Shown here: one piece after another, positions 14,401-28,045 of the stretch
Layout: each line of letters opens with the position of its first letter
Position numbering within the stretch: position 1 is the stretch's first letter
The notes under the pieces: generated by a model
Database searches by the model: none
Told to the model about the DNA's origin: nothing
What the model saw: the letters and a program-made list of their open reading frames with translations, nothing else
Made by a program: the position numbers and the translations under genes
Source: Cinclus cinclus
Taxonomy: Eukaryota > Chordata > Aves > Passeriformes > Cinclidae
Assembly: GCF_963662255.1 (NCBI RefSeq)
Contig: NC_085049.1
Span: 53,739,158 to 53,803,157, forward strand
Reading direction: 5' to 3'
DNA: 64,000 bases

Positions 14401-16847
14401 CATCTTACACCATTTTACTTATGTTTGTATTGTGTCAGATAATATAGAAGCTTGCAGGATACAGATGCCCTAGGGAATTACCAGCAATTAAATCCTACCT
14501 GTGCTGCAAAGGAGGAATTTTGTCCAACCTATGAGAGTGATAAGTGCTTAGATAAGTTCTGATTTCATTTCAGTGCTACCATCTGGTGGGCAAAATGCAG
14601 ACAGCAAAAATCCCATTGCTGTAACACTGGAACATTCTGATACACTGAGTTTTTGTTTTAGTTTGTGAAGGAAACATAAGATATTATTAAAACAACTTGA
14701 ACATCTGGTTTGGGGATAAAGTCATTTTGCAGTGCTGCTGCCAACCCTCATGGCCAAGTGCAAGGAGAACAACCTTCCCTTCCAGACTCTCCATAAGGCA
14801 TAACACCAAACTAAAATTTCATGTCCAACACAAATGAAGAACAAAATATACTGGAGCTGTAGCTGTACACATCTAGGGAAATTCTGCTGATAGCTTGAAA
14901 GCCAGAGAATTGTATGAGATTGAAGCTGCAGAATTTTAAAAATGAACAGCAGGGAAGAGGAGTCATGTTTGTTTTATGATGGGTAAGTTAAAGACAAAGT
15001 TGCATGAGGAAAAGAAATAGGAAAATCACTAGTAAATCTATGTGATTAGTTATTGAAAGAATCTGTTAAGACACCATAATGAAGAGCAGTGCTGTTTTCT
15101 TTGGTACATTTAGAACTTGCACTGTGAAGGTGGAAACAAGGGTCAGGTCTGATCTTCTCCAACTACTGCCTGAACTTTTGAGATCTGGAAGAAAAGGGAC
15201 TACTTGTTCCGATTTTGTTACTTACTTTCAAATGAGTCTAGCTCAAAACCTCAAACATTTATGCAAACTTCTTGCCTGTTAAGATGTACGTAACTGTCAT
15301 AACCACACTGCTTAAATTTTTACAAAACTGTGAGGGATTTTTTGCTGAAAAACTTCTTCAGGGTAGAAGTTCTGGTGTCATTTAACCTTAGTAGGGCTGA
15401 GATTTTACCCTTGGCATTCTTCAACTTTCCTATACTGTCATTTTCTCAGATGTAAATAAGAACTAACCACTGATGTTTCAAGTGCTTCTAGTCCCAACTC
15501 AAATGCCCTTTTTGGCCATCTGCCTGAATTCAAAAATGAACTGTCTTTTTAAAAAGAGATTGAAATTGTATTATACCATCAGGGATTGCTGTCATTTTTA
15601 GTCTGGCATAAGTCTATTAAAAAATTTAATCAATAATGAGGTTTGTGAGCAGGTGTGAACACTGATCTCTTAGAATGATGTGTTCAATCCTTTGATTTAA
15701 CTTGGCAAGATTTATGAAAAATCTTCAGTGAATAAATGCTGATATTGGTACTTTTTGAGTCTTGGGTAATGTATATCTACTACTTCAGAAGGTCAGCCAG
15801 TAGGTGACTTAATGTCTCTAAGAACTTCCACTAATGAGTACAACAGTAATTCATGATAATTTCAACCTTGGTAATAAGGTTCACAGAGATCTGGTCAAGC
15901 ATTCCAGAACTCCAACTTCATCAGGAAATTTGTACTGTGGTTGAACGAGAATAAATAACCTTCTCTGAGATTTGTCTCTTATATTGTTCTACTGAGTTCC
16001 TGCCAGCCTGTCAACTAGAACAAATATTCATTTCTTCCAGTATAGATTAAAGTGATTTCTATTTTTCCTACTACAGACTTGGCCCTTGACTTAGAAGTGA
16101 TAGAGATCAGATGCAAAAAAGACTGAGATGAGTTACTGTGTTATACGTAAAGAAATGGAAACCATTTTTTGTCTCTCAATAAAAAATATTCCTGAGGTTT
16201 CTGAGGTTTAAGCTCCTCTACACATTTCATGATGAAAAGGTGAATAAATTATAGAAATTAACAGACTTTAATTCCAGAAGAGCAGAAAGAACAACTGCTA
16301 TTCATTTAATTAGATTTCCTACAGCAAGTATTTCAAGGGAATATGGAAGTTTGTGGAGCTTGGGGTATGTTTTGCTTTCCTTTTTTTAAAATGCAAGTGT
16401 ATTCTCTTTTGAGATCTGTTTTCTGCAGTACCCCAGAAAATCAATGACTCAGTGATTGATCCCATTAAGACCTTCTATACATAGGAAATGACACATGCTG
16501 CCCCAGAGATGCTACTTCTCCCATGCGTACTGTTCTGTATTTCTTGAAGAGCAACACTATCAGAACATCTTTTGCTAAATACTGGAGCTCTGGGAGTTTG
16601 ATACCCTACTTTCCCTTTGGTTTAAAGAGTTAACTAGGCATTTATTGTCAGAGACAGGCTACTGGGCTTGGCAGAACTTCTCTGAGCCTGTGCCTGTGTT
16701 TATTAACACAGTCATGAGAGGCTCAGTTACTGTTTTCTTTTGTCACCTCAAAATCACCTCAAAAACCACTACCCCAAAAGGAGATGTAGTCTAATGCAGC
16801 ACGGAGCAGCTTGGCTGCCTCTCTCCCTGGACAGAGACCTCAGAAGA
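2469..16847. other. Intergenic, no gene recognised
   Basis: Long non-coding stretch with AT-rich sequence and scattered short open frames that lack splice borders or family motifs. Visible simple tracts are an A-run followed by (TA)n at 7346-7368, a T-run at 8480-8495, a 16-base C-run at 10719-10734 and a T-run near 13170-13186. Old unrecognisable transposon remnants are possible. Confidence 0.5.
10719..10734 (+). repeat. Poly-C homopolymer (16 C)
   Basis: An uninterrupted run of 16 C, which is a 16-base G-run on the minus strand. Such a run could form G-quadruplex structure and is also prone to length errors in assemblies. Confidence 0.9.
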
Positions 16848-16873
16848 ATATGGCCTCAGGCCAGAGGCCATAT
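16848..16873. repeat. Perfect 10-bp inverted repeat
   Basis: ATATGGCCTC at 16848-16857 is followed by a 6-nt spacer and its exact reverse complement at 16864-16873. The pairing stops at the next base on each side, so this is a short isolated hairpin and not a transposon end that I can identify. Confidence 0.85.
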
Positions 16874-17326
16874 CCAAACTCAGTGGTACTGGCTCTTGGA
16901 TCCAGCTGAATTCAAAATTTACCATATGCCCCAACTCCCACAGGGATGAAATCTTCCCTGTTTGAGAGGCGAATGGTTTTGGATCCCCCTTTACTGGCCT
17001 GTATTGTATCTTTCCTTTTCATTTGAAGCCCCTCCTGTATAATCCCAGCCATAAATTATTCCCTAGAAACTGCTTTATTTAACATATTTTTTGTTATGAT
17101 TGCTATGGTATCTTTTTTTAATCAGATCTCAAGTTCTGATTTGAAAACTTGACCTGATAAATTTTCCTTCCCCTCCTCAACATTCAGTAACCCTACTACA
17201 TATGTGCAAATACATTTATTTATTCATTGGCTTTAAGTTAGGACAGTACATGTCCAGGGAAAAGACACAAAAACATGGCCAAAAGAAAAGGATGAAAAGA
17301 AAGCTGTGAGGATTTCTTACTCAGCT

Positions 17327-18568
17327 TTAGAGCCTTTTGAGGAAAATTCTTTTTGACATTTTTTCACAGTTCTTGGCTTGTGCTTTGTGGTAGTTTGCAA
17401 TAATCATTTTGAGGTAAATACTCCTCAGACAGCACGACTGGAAAGATCTCCACGTCACGATAAGGCACTGGTAATACTGTAGGAACAATATCCCTTTGAG
17501 ATGCTCTAGGAGGTCTGCTAGGTTTTCTGGTGCATCATTCCATTTTTTTCTGATGGTTCACACAGATGGGTGCATGAAACTTGCCTTGGGCCCTGGTCTT
17601 CTATGGAAGGCATGATTGCCACCATTGGAATGACCTGTTCCTTAATGAAGCTTTTCTGGCCCTCCTAATTGTCTCCATTCCAGACTACTGGTCTTGCTGC
17701 AAGTGTCCATGTCATTAGATGTACTCATAGAGTTTCTTGCTTCCCCTGCAGGGGGCCAAAGTTGGTTTTTAAATTGAGCGTAGCAAAGATGGAACCCTGC
17801 AAACACTGTGTAATTTTTGATATGTCTAGCAATACTAGATTTGAGAGAGGCAATTTCCTGTGTTTAATGTTTTAGCATGCTGAGTGGTGAAGTAATAACT
17901 ATTTTCAATAGCAGAAGTTTGTTTTTTTTTCCAGTGGAAGCTCATTCCCTTTTCATACAGCAGCTGCTTCCTACAGGGTGACTTTAGGGCTGCAGACATT
18001 ACAAAGAGGTATTGAAAGCGACAATGGCTGGATGTGCTTCAAGTACGTTGGAAGAGAACCCTACTGGCCCTCAAAGTGCCTGGGATGGGTGGCATGGGAT
18101 TAGAGGATGGAGAATGGTACTCCTATTGGATCTGAAGCTGGATCCCAGGAGTCCATCTGTTCTGCGCTATTGTTACTTATCCATGCATTAGCAATAATTT
18201 CACATATATTCTGCCAATTCCCCAGGCTTGTCTGGTCGTAGGGTTCCTTCCGCCAGACTTTTCCGCCTGTCTTCTGGAGCCCTTCTCTGGGGGATCACTC
18301 CCACTTCCTTTATGTCAGAATGGATAACAAGGCACTTACCTCAGTAAGCCAGCAGATTCTATCCAACCTTTCCCTGCAGGCTTCGCCTTGGATAACAAGG
18401 GGGATTGTCTCTGGCAAAGAGTTGCATCTTGTGATACAGTCCTTTTAAAAGCTGTGGTGGAATAGGGTTTACAGTGATACTGGCTGTTGAGAATTTGATT
18501 TCTCTGGTACTGTTAAGAGAGTTGTTTTTCCCTCCTTCAGCTTTTTGTCTCATATCAATACTACCCAT
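17327..18568 (-). pseudogene. Degenerate coding relic, perhaps retroviral
   Basis: Two minus-strand open frames in this span have protein-like composition. The first, 17557-17327, is 76 sense codons long with no ATG-led start near its beginning and contains a readable stretch NDAPENLADLLEHLKG. The second, 18568-18359, is 69 codons long and rich in charged residues. Between them, shorter readable pieces in shifting frames (for example near 18120-18240) are broken by stops and frameshifts. This pattern fits an old coding element that has decayed. My impression is of an endogenous retrovirus gag-like relic in minus orientation, but I could not place any diagnostic retroviral motif (no Cys-His box, protease or reverse-transcriptase signature), and no flanking LTR was identified. 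It could also be a processed pseudogene. Confidence 0.3.
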
Positions 18569-21341
18569 TCATTTTATGAACATATGAATCTTTTCATGGC
18601 CAACAATGACATCTGGCACTATAGCATTTGATACTGGACAGCAGAACAGTAAGCGAAAATGTAACCTCCCTATAGAAATTTTAGAGATTTCAGGGGAGGT
18701 GTATGGAATATGCAGACTAGAGGAGGACCTTCCTGCAGAAGTGGCTGGCTTTCCAGGCTTTTGATATTGGTGCAGTATAGAATAAATGTTACTATATCAC
18801 TATTTAACTTTTTGCTGCTGTATTTTGAACAGTACCACAGCCTAATGTTTTAAATTCTTGGATTCCAGTACTAGCTTTTTCAAGACCTAGTAGACTTTAG
18901 TGATATTCTGGTTATTTTTTTCTTTATTTTCTTTTCTATAATATTAAGCTGTGGAGACAAGCATTTCACCAGACCTATGGAACACATTCTAACAACTTTC
19001 CTGAGTTTTACATTACCCATCTCTACACAGCTCTACAGATGTGGTGGGGGGAAATGTCAGCCTCTTTCAGAAAGCTTAATTAAAAATAAATGGAGTGGGT
19101 AAATATTGCTTCTGACTTCACTCAGCCTGGGATAATGTTGATGAGTGTATAGTATTTCCAATGTAAATCCTCCTATATACCTATGTTTGTAGACATAGTG
19201 TCTTCATTTGTAACATAGGATTACTCAACAAGTCACAAATAACTGTAAGACAGCAGACAAAACTGCAAACAACTTTAAAAAAAAATCCAAAGAGCAAACC
19301 ATAGACAATACATTTCTGCAAAGGCAAGATAAAGTTCAAAGAGAGAGCTCAGACATTCATTTATAAGAGATTTATGACTGTACTGGAGAAATATTTAAAT
19401 ATGACAATTCCCTTGTTTATGGGCAAAATAGCAGGTTCCCATGCAGATAAATAAAATGCATTTCAATATTCTTACACTAGTCTTTGTTTATATGAGTTTA
19501 TTCCAGAATTCAGACTAAAGATAAGGATTTGCTACTGCAAATAACAGAAGATTAATCCAGATGTTGGTGTTGTTTCTTAGAGGAGTAGAAAGCAGATTTA
19601 TTGAGAGCAGTGGAGCTGCTGTTGATGGTTTCTTATCTTTGGTATTACATTTTGTAATGTGTGTCAGAGATGAAAGCAGTGCGTGGAATGGATGAATGAT
19701 ATTTCAATAATTGGTATGGAGCAAAACACATTTTGCATTGGATGGTGGATAATCTTAAAGTATCCAGCCTCATCTTCAGTACTTCTGTTGAATTATAAGT
19801 CCTTATTAAAAATCTGATTTTCCTTATTTCTTTTTCATTGTTATAGGGAAAAAACATTGTGGTTTTGCCATTAAGAGTTGTGGGGTTTCTTTTTTAGGGA
19901 AAACAAAATGGTATTGCTCTGCTCTGTAAATCTGAATGCTGTGTTAAAGATTGGGATGGAATGTGAGCCCTTTGACTTTACTATGGATTAACAGATAAGG
20001 TTACTGCTCACTCCTGGTCCACAAAAGGACAGCTGCTACTCATTGAATGTGATTTCCTGGGAACCATGGAAGCTGGAGGCCCCATTCAATCCAATAGCCA
20101 AATCTTGGCTCATATTTACATAGGAGAAATACCAATAGCCACTCAGTGAGACCATGAACAGCAGAGTGGGGATTGCAGGCAGGGGAGCACCAAATCTCCA
20201 TTTATTCTTCCAGAAATTTGAAACCATTTTATTTCCAGCCTTGCTTTAGTCCTAGCCAACATGCAACTGCTGACATTGTTATTGTATAAATTTTCAAATT
20301 TCTTCTCTCTGTCTAGTTTTATACTTCTCCTTATGTCTGCTGAACTTGCAATCATTGGGACATCATGCAGCCTTTGATTTGCTGGGCTGAATAACCAGTT
20401 AGTTTAGGCCTTCTATAAGGCAGGTTCTGATCAGCTGTGTGGCCACTCTCTGTACCTGCTTCATTTTCAATATGTCTTTGCCATATATGGGTGGTCAGAA
20501 TTGTATTATATTCAGAGTGGAGGGTTGCCAAAGCTTTCTGGAATGACAATGAAATGCTTGCCTTTCTTTACCAAGACATGCTAGAGTCACAGTTGTCATC
20601 TTCTTTGTGGCTGCATTTCATTAATGACTAATCATCAACCTTTTTCCCCTTCTGTCCTGTTAGAGCTGTCCTAACAAGATCCATAGCTATGCACTGTAGC
20701 TAATAAGATAGATAGTTTTGCAAGGCAGTGCTTGGATATTCCTGTAGAAGTTTCAAACGGAAAGTTTATTCTCTTCACACTTTTTAGGCAAAATTGATGC
20801 TCACTCTAATCTCAGTAATGAAAAGATGATTTAATAGGTGGAATTTACAGGTAGAGAGATAGTAAGTGAGGTTGGTTTTGTGGTGCTTTTTTCCCCCTTC
20901 TTCGTGCTTTGATGTGATGAGAGATTTAGTGATTAAGATGACCAGAGTAATCCTATGTCAGATGGTCACATGTCCTCTTGATTCACAGAGAGAAAGGATT
21001 CATCAGCTGAGTGGCGGGACCAAGTTTTTTAGGTGATTAATATTTTCCTCGACAGTGCCATTTGGCAACAGTGCTCATGGCCAGAGCTGGAGCCTGCTTA
21101 GCCCTTCCTGCCTTCCCTCACACCAGCCTGGAGGAGCTGCCTGGGCCAGGGGTCAGTTATTAGGAAATACACACAAAACCTCACAGGCATGGAGGAACAG
21201 AGAAGAACAGTCAGGGTTGTCTCGTTCTCTCAGTAGCACACACCTTGATGTTCCATGATATCCCAAATCACCACCTGCTTCCTAATGGGCTTCAATGCCC
21301 ATCTCTGTTAGCTCCAGAATGCCTATTGAAGAGCTGCAGAG
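18569..21341. other. Intergenic, possible very old CR1 traces
   Basis: No gene recognised. The part around 20345-20530 has the feel of the reverse-oriented 3' region of an old CR1 element (short phrases matching the usual order), but it is too diverged to call with confidence. Confidence 0.35.
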
Positions 21342-21415
21342 GTCATAGAATCATGTGATGGTTTGGATTGGAAGGGTCCTTTAATGGTCATTTTAGTCAA
21401 CCCACCTGATGTGGA
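21342..21415 (-). mobile_element. CR1 LINE 3' tail fragment
   Basis: The stretch beginning at the TCATAGAATCAT motif and continuing through GGTTTGGATTGGAAGGGTCC is the reverse complement of the conserved 3' end of avian CR1 LINEs (ending in the ATTCTRTG octamer). It is a 5'-truncated copy of about 75 bp in minus orientation, clearly diverged. Confidence 0.8.
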
Positions 21416-24400
21416 CCACGTGCTGATTCGTCTTCTCTCTGGGCAACAAATTTAAATCAGTCGATGCTGTTCTCTATGTTGTGGTCATGATAGTCCCCAT
21501 AAGATGGAGTTTGGGATATTTGAATAGTTGCTGAAAACTTCCATCAATAGGATCTAGCCACACCAGTCTTTGATTCCTGCTTGATATAATACCCCAAGGC
21601 TGTTTCTCTGTATTTCTAGGAATGTTATTTCATGGATTATTGGGACACTGGTTCTTCACAAGGTAAGCAAAGTCAATGGAGAGGCAGACTGGATCTTTTG
21701 TCAGTCTCTAAAGATCCCCTTCCCTCTCCCTTAATCTCAGAAGAGCTGTGGGCATTTCCAGGGTGCATCCAAGCCTGCTGGTTTGTATTATTCTCTAAAG
21801 AAAGCAGAGAAAACCAAGAGGAAGTTTCTGGCCAAAAATGTCTAACAGCCCACAAAACCAGGCCTGAGGACAGCAGAGGTTCAGCAACAACAGCATCCAT
21901 TTTTCCTTGCCTTTGCCTGATTTGTAACTGGTTAGAGGATTTTAAGAAGCCTGAATAATTCTGGCCCCTGCTTTCAGAGTTAGGAGCTTAAAAGCCTGAC
22001 AAACTAAGCCCTAGTCAATGTCTTCAGAATGGATTAGGTGGAATGCTCTAGGAATTACTAGAACTCCATTAGGAATACCCTAGGAACAGAGTTTCTCTTC
22101 ACAGCCTATTGATACATTAATGCTGCTGCTGTTACTACTATAAACACCAATAATCAAAAATATTACAGCTTATAAAGTATCTGAAGGACACCTAAGACTG
22201 ATATAAAATGCCATCTATATTTTAGATAACAGATCATTCAATTTTTGATCTACTTTATGTTCACTTTCCTCAGGCACTTGTTGTTGACTTTGGTTATCTT
22301 GTCACTGTAGCCCAAATTTTTCTTCGAGGCATAATTCTCTGCCTTCCTCTCCTGACTAATTTGTTTTGATTTTCAGCTTTCCAGAGTGTGGAAAATATGG
22401 CCATCAGCAACAAGTGACTCTTTTGCATGGAAGACACGTGTCTTTTTTTTTTTTCTTTTTTTTTTTTTTTATGACCACTTTGGTGCCTAAAAGTGGCTTT
22501 ACTGCTCTGCTCCCCCAGTCCCATGATCCAAGAGCTTTTGATCAACTCTCTCAGTGGTTTCTCTACCACCAGAAAGTCCCTTTCTTATGCTGCTCATAGC
22601 TCCCACAGGGCTGTTTCTTGAGCTGGAGAGCAGTAAGGCTATAAGGTCTTTCCATTTACACTGCTATCTTGCTGCCCTGCCCAATGCAGGATTTGAGCAG
22701 AATGCTGCAGTATTCCCAAACTGCCATCCTCTCTAATGCAGAGCCCTTCCCAAAGGCTGTGGAGCCAGGTGTGAGGCGTGTTTATGTCCCTGGGCTGCGG
22801 CACAGTAGTCTTGCTGGATCTGGCAGGCTGGCCTGGACCATAAGTGTGCTCTGAGAGGCAGGCAGTTCAGAAACTCAGGAGCCACTTCTCTGTGTGCTGG
22901 CCACAATTCCTGCATCCCCTGCCAATGTGCTTATGGTTTGGCATTTGTAGACACACCACAGCTGTCCAGTTGATAAACTGACACACTCTGGGTGGCCCTC
23001 ATCTCTTGAGATTTTACAACTGCTGTTTGCTCCACCAGACATGAATTGAAGTCTTCCAAACTCTCCCACAGAGTACTGGTATACTCTGGTGTCAAGTTCA
23101 GAACAAGAATCTGGAGCAGTCTTTTTATTCCTAGGATCACTTATTCTCATACAGTGCTGCTCTCCTTCAGCTAGCCAGTGCCTGTGATGACCACATGTTT
23201 CTGTTCACTGGTTCGTCCTGCTCAGCAGAAACCAGAAATTATTTATTATTTACAGAACCAATCCATTAGCTGTCTACCCTTGAAGGAAAAAGGTCTGTGT
23301 ATGCACAGTGAAACTCAGGATTACAGGTCAAATGCAGTGTCATGCAGGTACATCTATATGACCTTTGTGACTCTGGTGTTCCTGCACACTCATTGTCCAG
23401 GTTAAAGAAAGATGCATCACCTACTCATGTACAGTAAAATAACACTGAAAAATGCTGTATGTGTCACAGTGTTCTTGGGAAATACAACTGCATCAAATGT
23501 GAATTCTGTAGTAGCTTGCAGGGAGTGTTATGTGTCTTTCATACAATTTTGCTTTACTCACATATTACTCCTGGAATATGTGGCTACTTCATCTAGTAAC
23601 AAAGGAAGGAAAAAAAAATAACACCATCAGGAGGTGATGTTTCAAGTGTGAGGAAATGGAATAGTTTCCATTTTTGCAAAAAAAAAAAATGGTGGCCACC
23701 ATCAAAATCTTGTAAGGCTGGTTCTTTTCCAGCTCCACATCATGGCATTCAGGTAGAAGTGAAATACATTTACAGATAACTCTCATTTAATGCCAACTGA
23801 TACCATGGTGGAGCAACTGTTGGATTGCAGAGAGGTATTCATTTCCTTTTGCTTCTGCAGTAGATTCATTGAAATGTGTTAGCTCAGCTGTGTGCAGATA
23901 TGCTGATGTAATCAAGCCAGGTGCATGTACAGAATTTTCTAACAGGAGGTGGAGACAAGTCTGGATCATGTAAAGAGGAGCTGGAGAACTGTGCAGGATG
24001 TTTAAAGGTCACAAGGATGCTTACCATTTTCTATCAGACATGTATGTGAGGAAGAAAAATAGCACAAGGGTAGCATCACTAATGCACTAAATGGCAAAGA
24101 GGGTATTGGGCATTTCAAGGTCCAGAATTCCAGAATTTGTATGGTGCAAGGGAGAGAAGAGGGGACTATGCCCCTGAGTTTTGATAGAAAAGGTTAAAAA
24201 AGCTGGGCTTCTTATAGGAAAGGCAAGGAATGGAGTAAGGACTATTTAGAGAACATTTTACTATGTCACTTGAACACAACCAGACTTTTTGGTAGGCAAA
24301 TACTTGTTTCAAGCAAAACAGACCCAGAAGGAGCTCTTATAAAATGTATAAGGGTGTTTTTTTGTTGTTTTTTTTAGTCATCCAAATATTGCATTCTAGT

Positions 24401-27400
24401 TCAGTCTGTTGATTTTCAAGAAAATGTATTTTTTTCTTTGTCTTCCCAGGAGCAGAGAGATAGGACAAGGGTGTACAAGAGGACAGGCAGATAAACAAGG
24501 CTGAGTTTGTAGAGAAAGCTCTCCAGACTGATTCTTGTCACCAGAGACTAGTACACCATTAAAATTCTTAGATGTCTTCTCAGATTGTTTAAGTGAAAAA
24601 ACATTACATAAACTGCCAGCATTTTTCTCCTTTTTTACTTTGAGAACCACCCTTGTGGGACAGTTGTAAGGAATTTAGTGAGGTTGGCTCTAGTAAGTTT
24701 CTGTGGATAGTACTCTAAAAATACAGACACAAGAGGAAGCAGTGTTTGGTTTTTCTGGTTTTGTTTTATAATAGTTACAGAATTCTACAAAAAGGATACA
24801 ATCCTTTTAAAAAGCTTTATAGGTTACTGTGAGAAACTTTAGTTTTCATTGCATTCTGTTCCACTTTCTGTACGAAGGAGGCGCTGGCAGGAATTTTCAG
24901 TGGAAGCGAGCATGTGCTTTCAGTTCTCACCAAATCTCAGATGGATTATGTATTTAATCCACAAAGCTTCCTGTGACCTGATAACTGCAGGTTGCTTCAG
25001 TTCTGCATTCTTAAAGAGTTCACTGCTTTGACAGGGATTGCTATTGCATCCCTACAAGAAATGGCATGCTGCTGCAGTTACAAATTCACTGGAAGAGTGA
25101 ATTGAACAAGGAAATAAGTCATATCCTTCTATGCTGGTCATCGAGGGCAGCCATCACAAGTTATCACCACCTTTGGCCACCCCAAGCAATAACTCCCTGT
25201 GTTCATCCTTCCTTCTAGATCACATCTGCTGTCTCTTAATATTAGTGATATTATCCCAGTAGTCTGGGAGAGATTTTTTTTTTTTTTTCTAGTTCTGGTA
25301 AAAGTTTTGTGACTCATGAAATCTTCGTGAAATTCAAATTCAGTTACTTTAGTTTCCAGGTTGTATGGAGGTCTGAGGTCAGTTTCTCACAAAGGACTGG
25401 GATGCAGGGTGATGTGTGGTCTCACACAGAGTTCTGGCAGCAGGTCACACAGGAAAGCCCTGGCTCATACCTGTCCCTCTTCAGCAGTCTCTCTTGTTCC
25501 CCCATGGGGTTGCTCAAAATGAACTGACTTATGCAACAAAAGCTGGCCGAGGTCTCTGTTGGTAAATCCAGTGTTACAGGCCTTTGCATAATAATTCCAG
25601 GACTGATCATTCTCTCCATCTTCCAAGAAATTTGATAGCTAAGATTATGATACCTCTGCAGAGTGACTTTTCCAGAGCAGTGACCATTCCCTGTGAAAGT
25701 TTCTTCTGTCACAGCATGTCTGCAGTAACAGTGAAAACTATTTCTTCTCTACTTTTTTACCTACATCAATTTGGTATTACTAATATTGCTTCCAAGGTCA
25801 AATCTATAGCAGCATTCATTTTCATGAGGATCACTAGTAACGTCTTTGACAAACGCCCTCATAAATGGCATTTTTTGTCAAAGTCTTTTTGGGGAGAACA
25901 GTACCATAGACACACACACGCGACACACACACACACACTGCAGCTGGGAAATAAAGGCTGTTTTCAGCACTCTTCTTCATGTATACTTTTTGTGGCCAAA
26001 AACTAGAGTGGGAAAGAAAAAGATAACATCTGAGTTGGGATGACCAAAGTACACAGAGAGAACAATCTAGTCTCTTAAAACAATGCAAGAAGTTAGATTC
26101 CAGTAGTAATTCAAGTGAAGGCAGGAGGCTGGGCCAGATCCAAACATCTATGCAGTCCCAGTGACCCAAGCTATCGCATGTGATATACCTCACTTCTTTA
26201 TTTGCTTGTTTATTCTGAATGACTACAAGGGCACTGGATGTGATAAAAAGTGGACAGTGTCCTGAGTTCAGCTGGAGTGAGTTATGATATTATCTTTCTG
26301 GAGCTTCTCCCTACAGTAATGATGATACCCGTTTTGGGGTTAATTTTCTGTTGAATAAGCACGTCAGGTTTTAAGGCACTGGTCCAAACTGTAAACAAGT
26401 CAGTCTCTTTGGAGCCTGCTTTGGCAGCTCTGCTGAGGTTGCTATTTGTATTAAAATATTTGCTAACCTATTCTTCATAAAACCAGGTATGTTTCCATGA
26501 AAAGGAGAGGCAATGTTGACATCTGTCCTCTTGCCAGCAGCAGCAATCATATTACCTTGTTATCTCAGCTAGCCCTCCCCCATGCTGATGCCCTAAATAA
26601 GGGACTGCTGAAATTCTGACCCGTGACATTTCTGCTCCACACAGAGTTCTGAGTATCTCTGCAAAATTCAGTCCCACCATTTCAGTGGCACTGAGATCAG
26701 AAAAAAACCTTACTGCTGAGAGAAATCAGCTACAGAAAACCCTGGAATGTAAATTTTAGATGAGCTAGATATTTTCACATGTGGCTGACAAGCAATTTAA
26801 AGCACTAAGGAGAGTTCAAGAGGGAGTTAAGTGGTCCATGTAGATATATGGATAGTGGAATAATTTCTATATATTTAGCATACAGGATAGATAAAGAATT
26901 CATTTCACCCCTGAGCTGTTTGGGGCATTTTGGAGTACATTTTGGTTCTCAGGTCGTATTAAGTTTTCTGTAGCAAGTCTGGCCCCAGTTCTAATAGATC
27001 ATTGTCATGGCTCTGTTCACTTCGCGAGGCTGGGGAAAGAAAACAATCCAAACAATGTAAGACCGCCACAATTACTTCAATTGTTTTTATAGGTTTCCCA
27101 TAAAATTGTGGGCATTTTTCAAACATACCAAATGGCATGGACCTGGACTTGTGCCTATGTCTTCCTCTTTCAATATTCTCATTGATGGCAGTAGTGGATC
27201 CAGGATAAAATGCAAGAGGTTCAGGATGATTATTTATGTTCCAATATTAAATAAGGTGTCTACAAGAAGAAAAGAACTTGCTTCTGGGGACAGAATGTTG
27301 CTGTCCCTTTAGCAAAAATGTGCAATCTGAAGACATAGTAGGTTTTACCTGGTAAAGAGTTTGATCCTTCCATTTGCCACTGGGTAGAATAGATAGTGAT

Positions 27401-27990
27401 AACTTTGCTTTCCTCTTCTCCATTTCTTTTCTTTTGATATACAGTTCAAAGTCTGAAGAAGAAATGTGAAAATATTTGATGCTGTAAACACAAAAAGGAG
27501 TAATTCATGTACTCTGGTGTTTGATTTTTAAATGATGGGATATATCTATGAGGCACAGAAGATTTTCTTTGAAATAGATATGGTTTTTAAAAGCTGACCT
27601 CATTCTATTCCCACCAAAATAACAGGTTAAGGTTTCCTTTGTCTTCAATAGGAGCAAAGATACATGATAAGAATATTTGGTAGCATTTCCTGTCAAGGAA
27701 TTAGGACTAAGCATTGCTGCTGGGCAGATCCTGAAGTGATTTATCAGCTGACAAAATTAGAAGTGCGTTCACTTTATTCAGTGCAGATGGATCAACTTAT
27801 ATCTAACCCTTTCTTCTGGGGATTTCTAGTGACTTATGATATTACTATGATGAGTTAAGTATACAGGCTAACACAAAACTAATTTTGTGGTAAGTGATGG
27901 TATGCTTGTTGCTCCAATTTATATTACTGGAAATTCAAACAAACTTCAGGGCATTTCAAAACCTTTTCCCATTTCATACCTGAAAGTTGA
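21416..27990. other. Intergenic, no gene recognised
   Basis: Non-coding. It includes T-runs around 22441-22470 and 25269-25288, an A-run near 23679-23690 and a (CA)n microsatellite at 25909-25938. The long overlapping open frames at 25584-26006 and 25834-26193 cross that microsatellite and carry no family motif. Confidence 0.5.
25909..25938. repeat. (CA)n microsatellite with CG interruption
   Basis: A run of CA dinucleotides interrupted once by CGCG. It is a simple sequence repeat, likely polymorphic in length. Confidence 0.9.
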
Positions 27991-28045
27991 TTTAGTTTTT
28001 TGAAGGGGCACTTATTCTTTTTCTAACAGTAATAGTTGTACTGAT
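27991..28045. repeat. 55-bp direct repeat, left copy
   Basis: This 55-bp segment recurs at 29579-29633 with 5 mismatches by my alignment (about 91 percent identity). The copies bracket a block of about 1.5 kb that contains a retroviral LTR. The repeat is far longer than the 4-6 bp target duplications made by retroviral integrase. Confidence 0.85.

Noticed and set aside
22441..22470. T-run as a reverse-oriented retroposon poly-A tail
   Set aside because: No attached element body or target duplication could be recognised.
25584..26193. Overlapping open frames of 140 and 119 codons on opposite strands
   Set aside because: Both run through the (CA)n microsatellite, have no family motif and no splice context; they are chance open frames.
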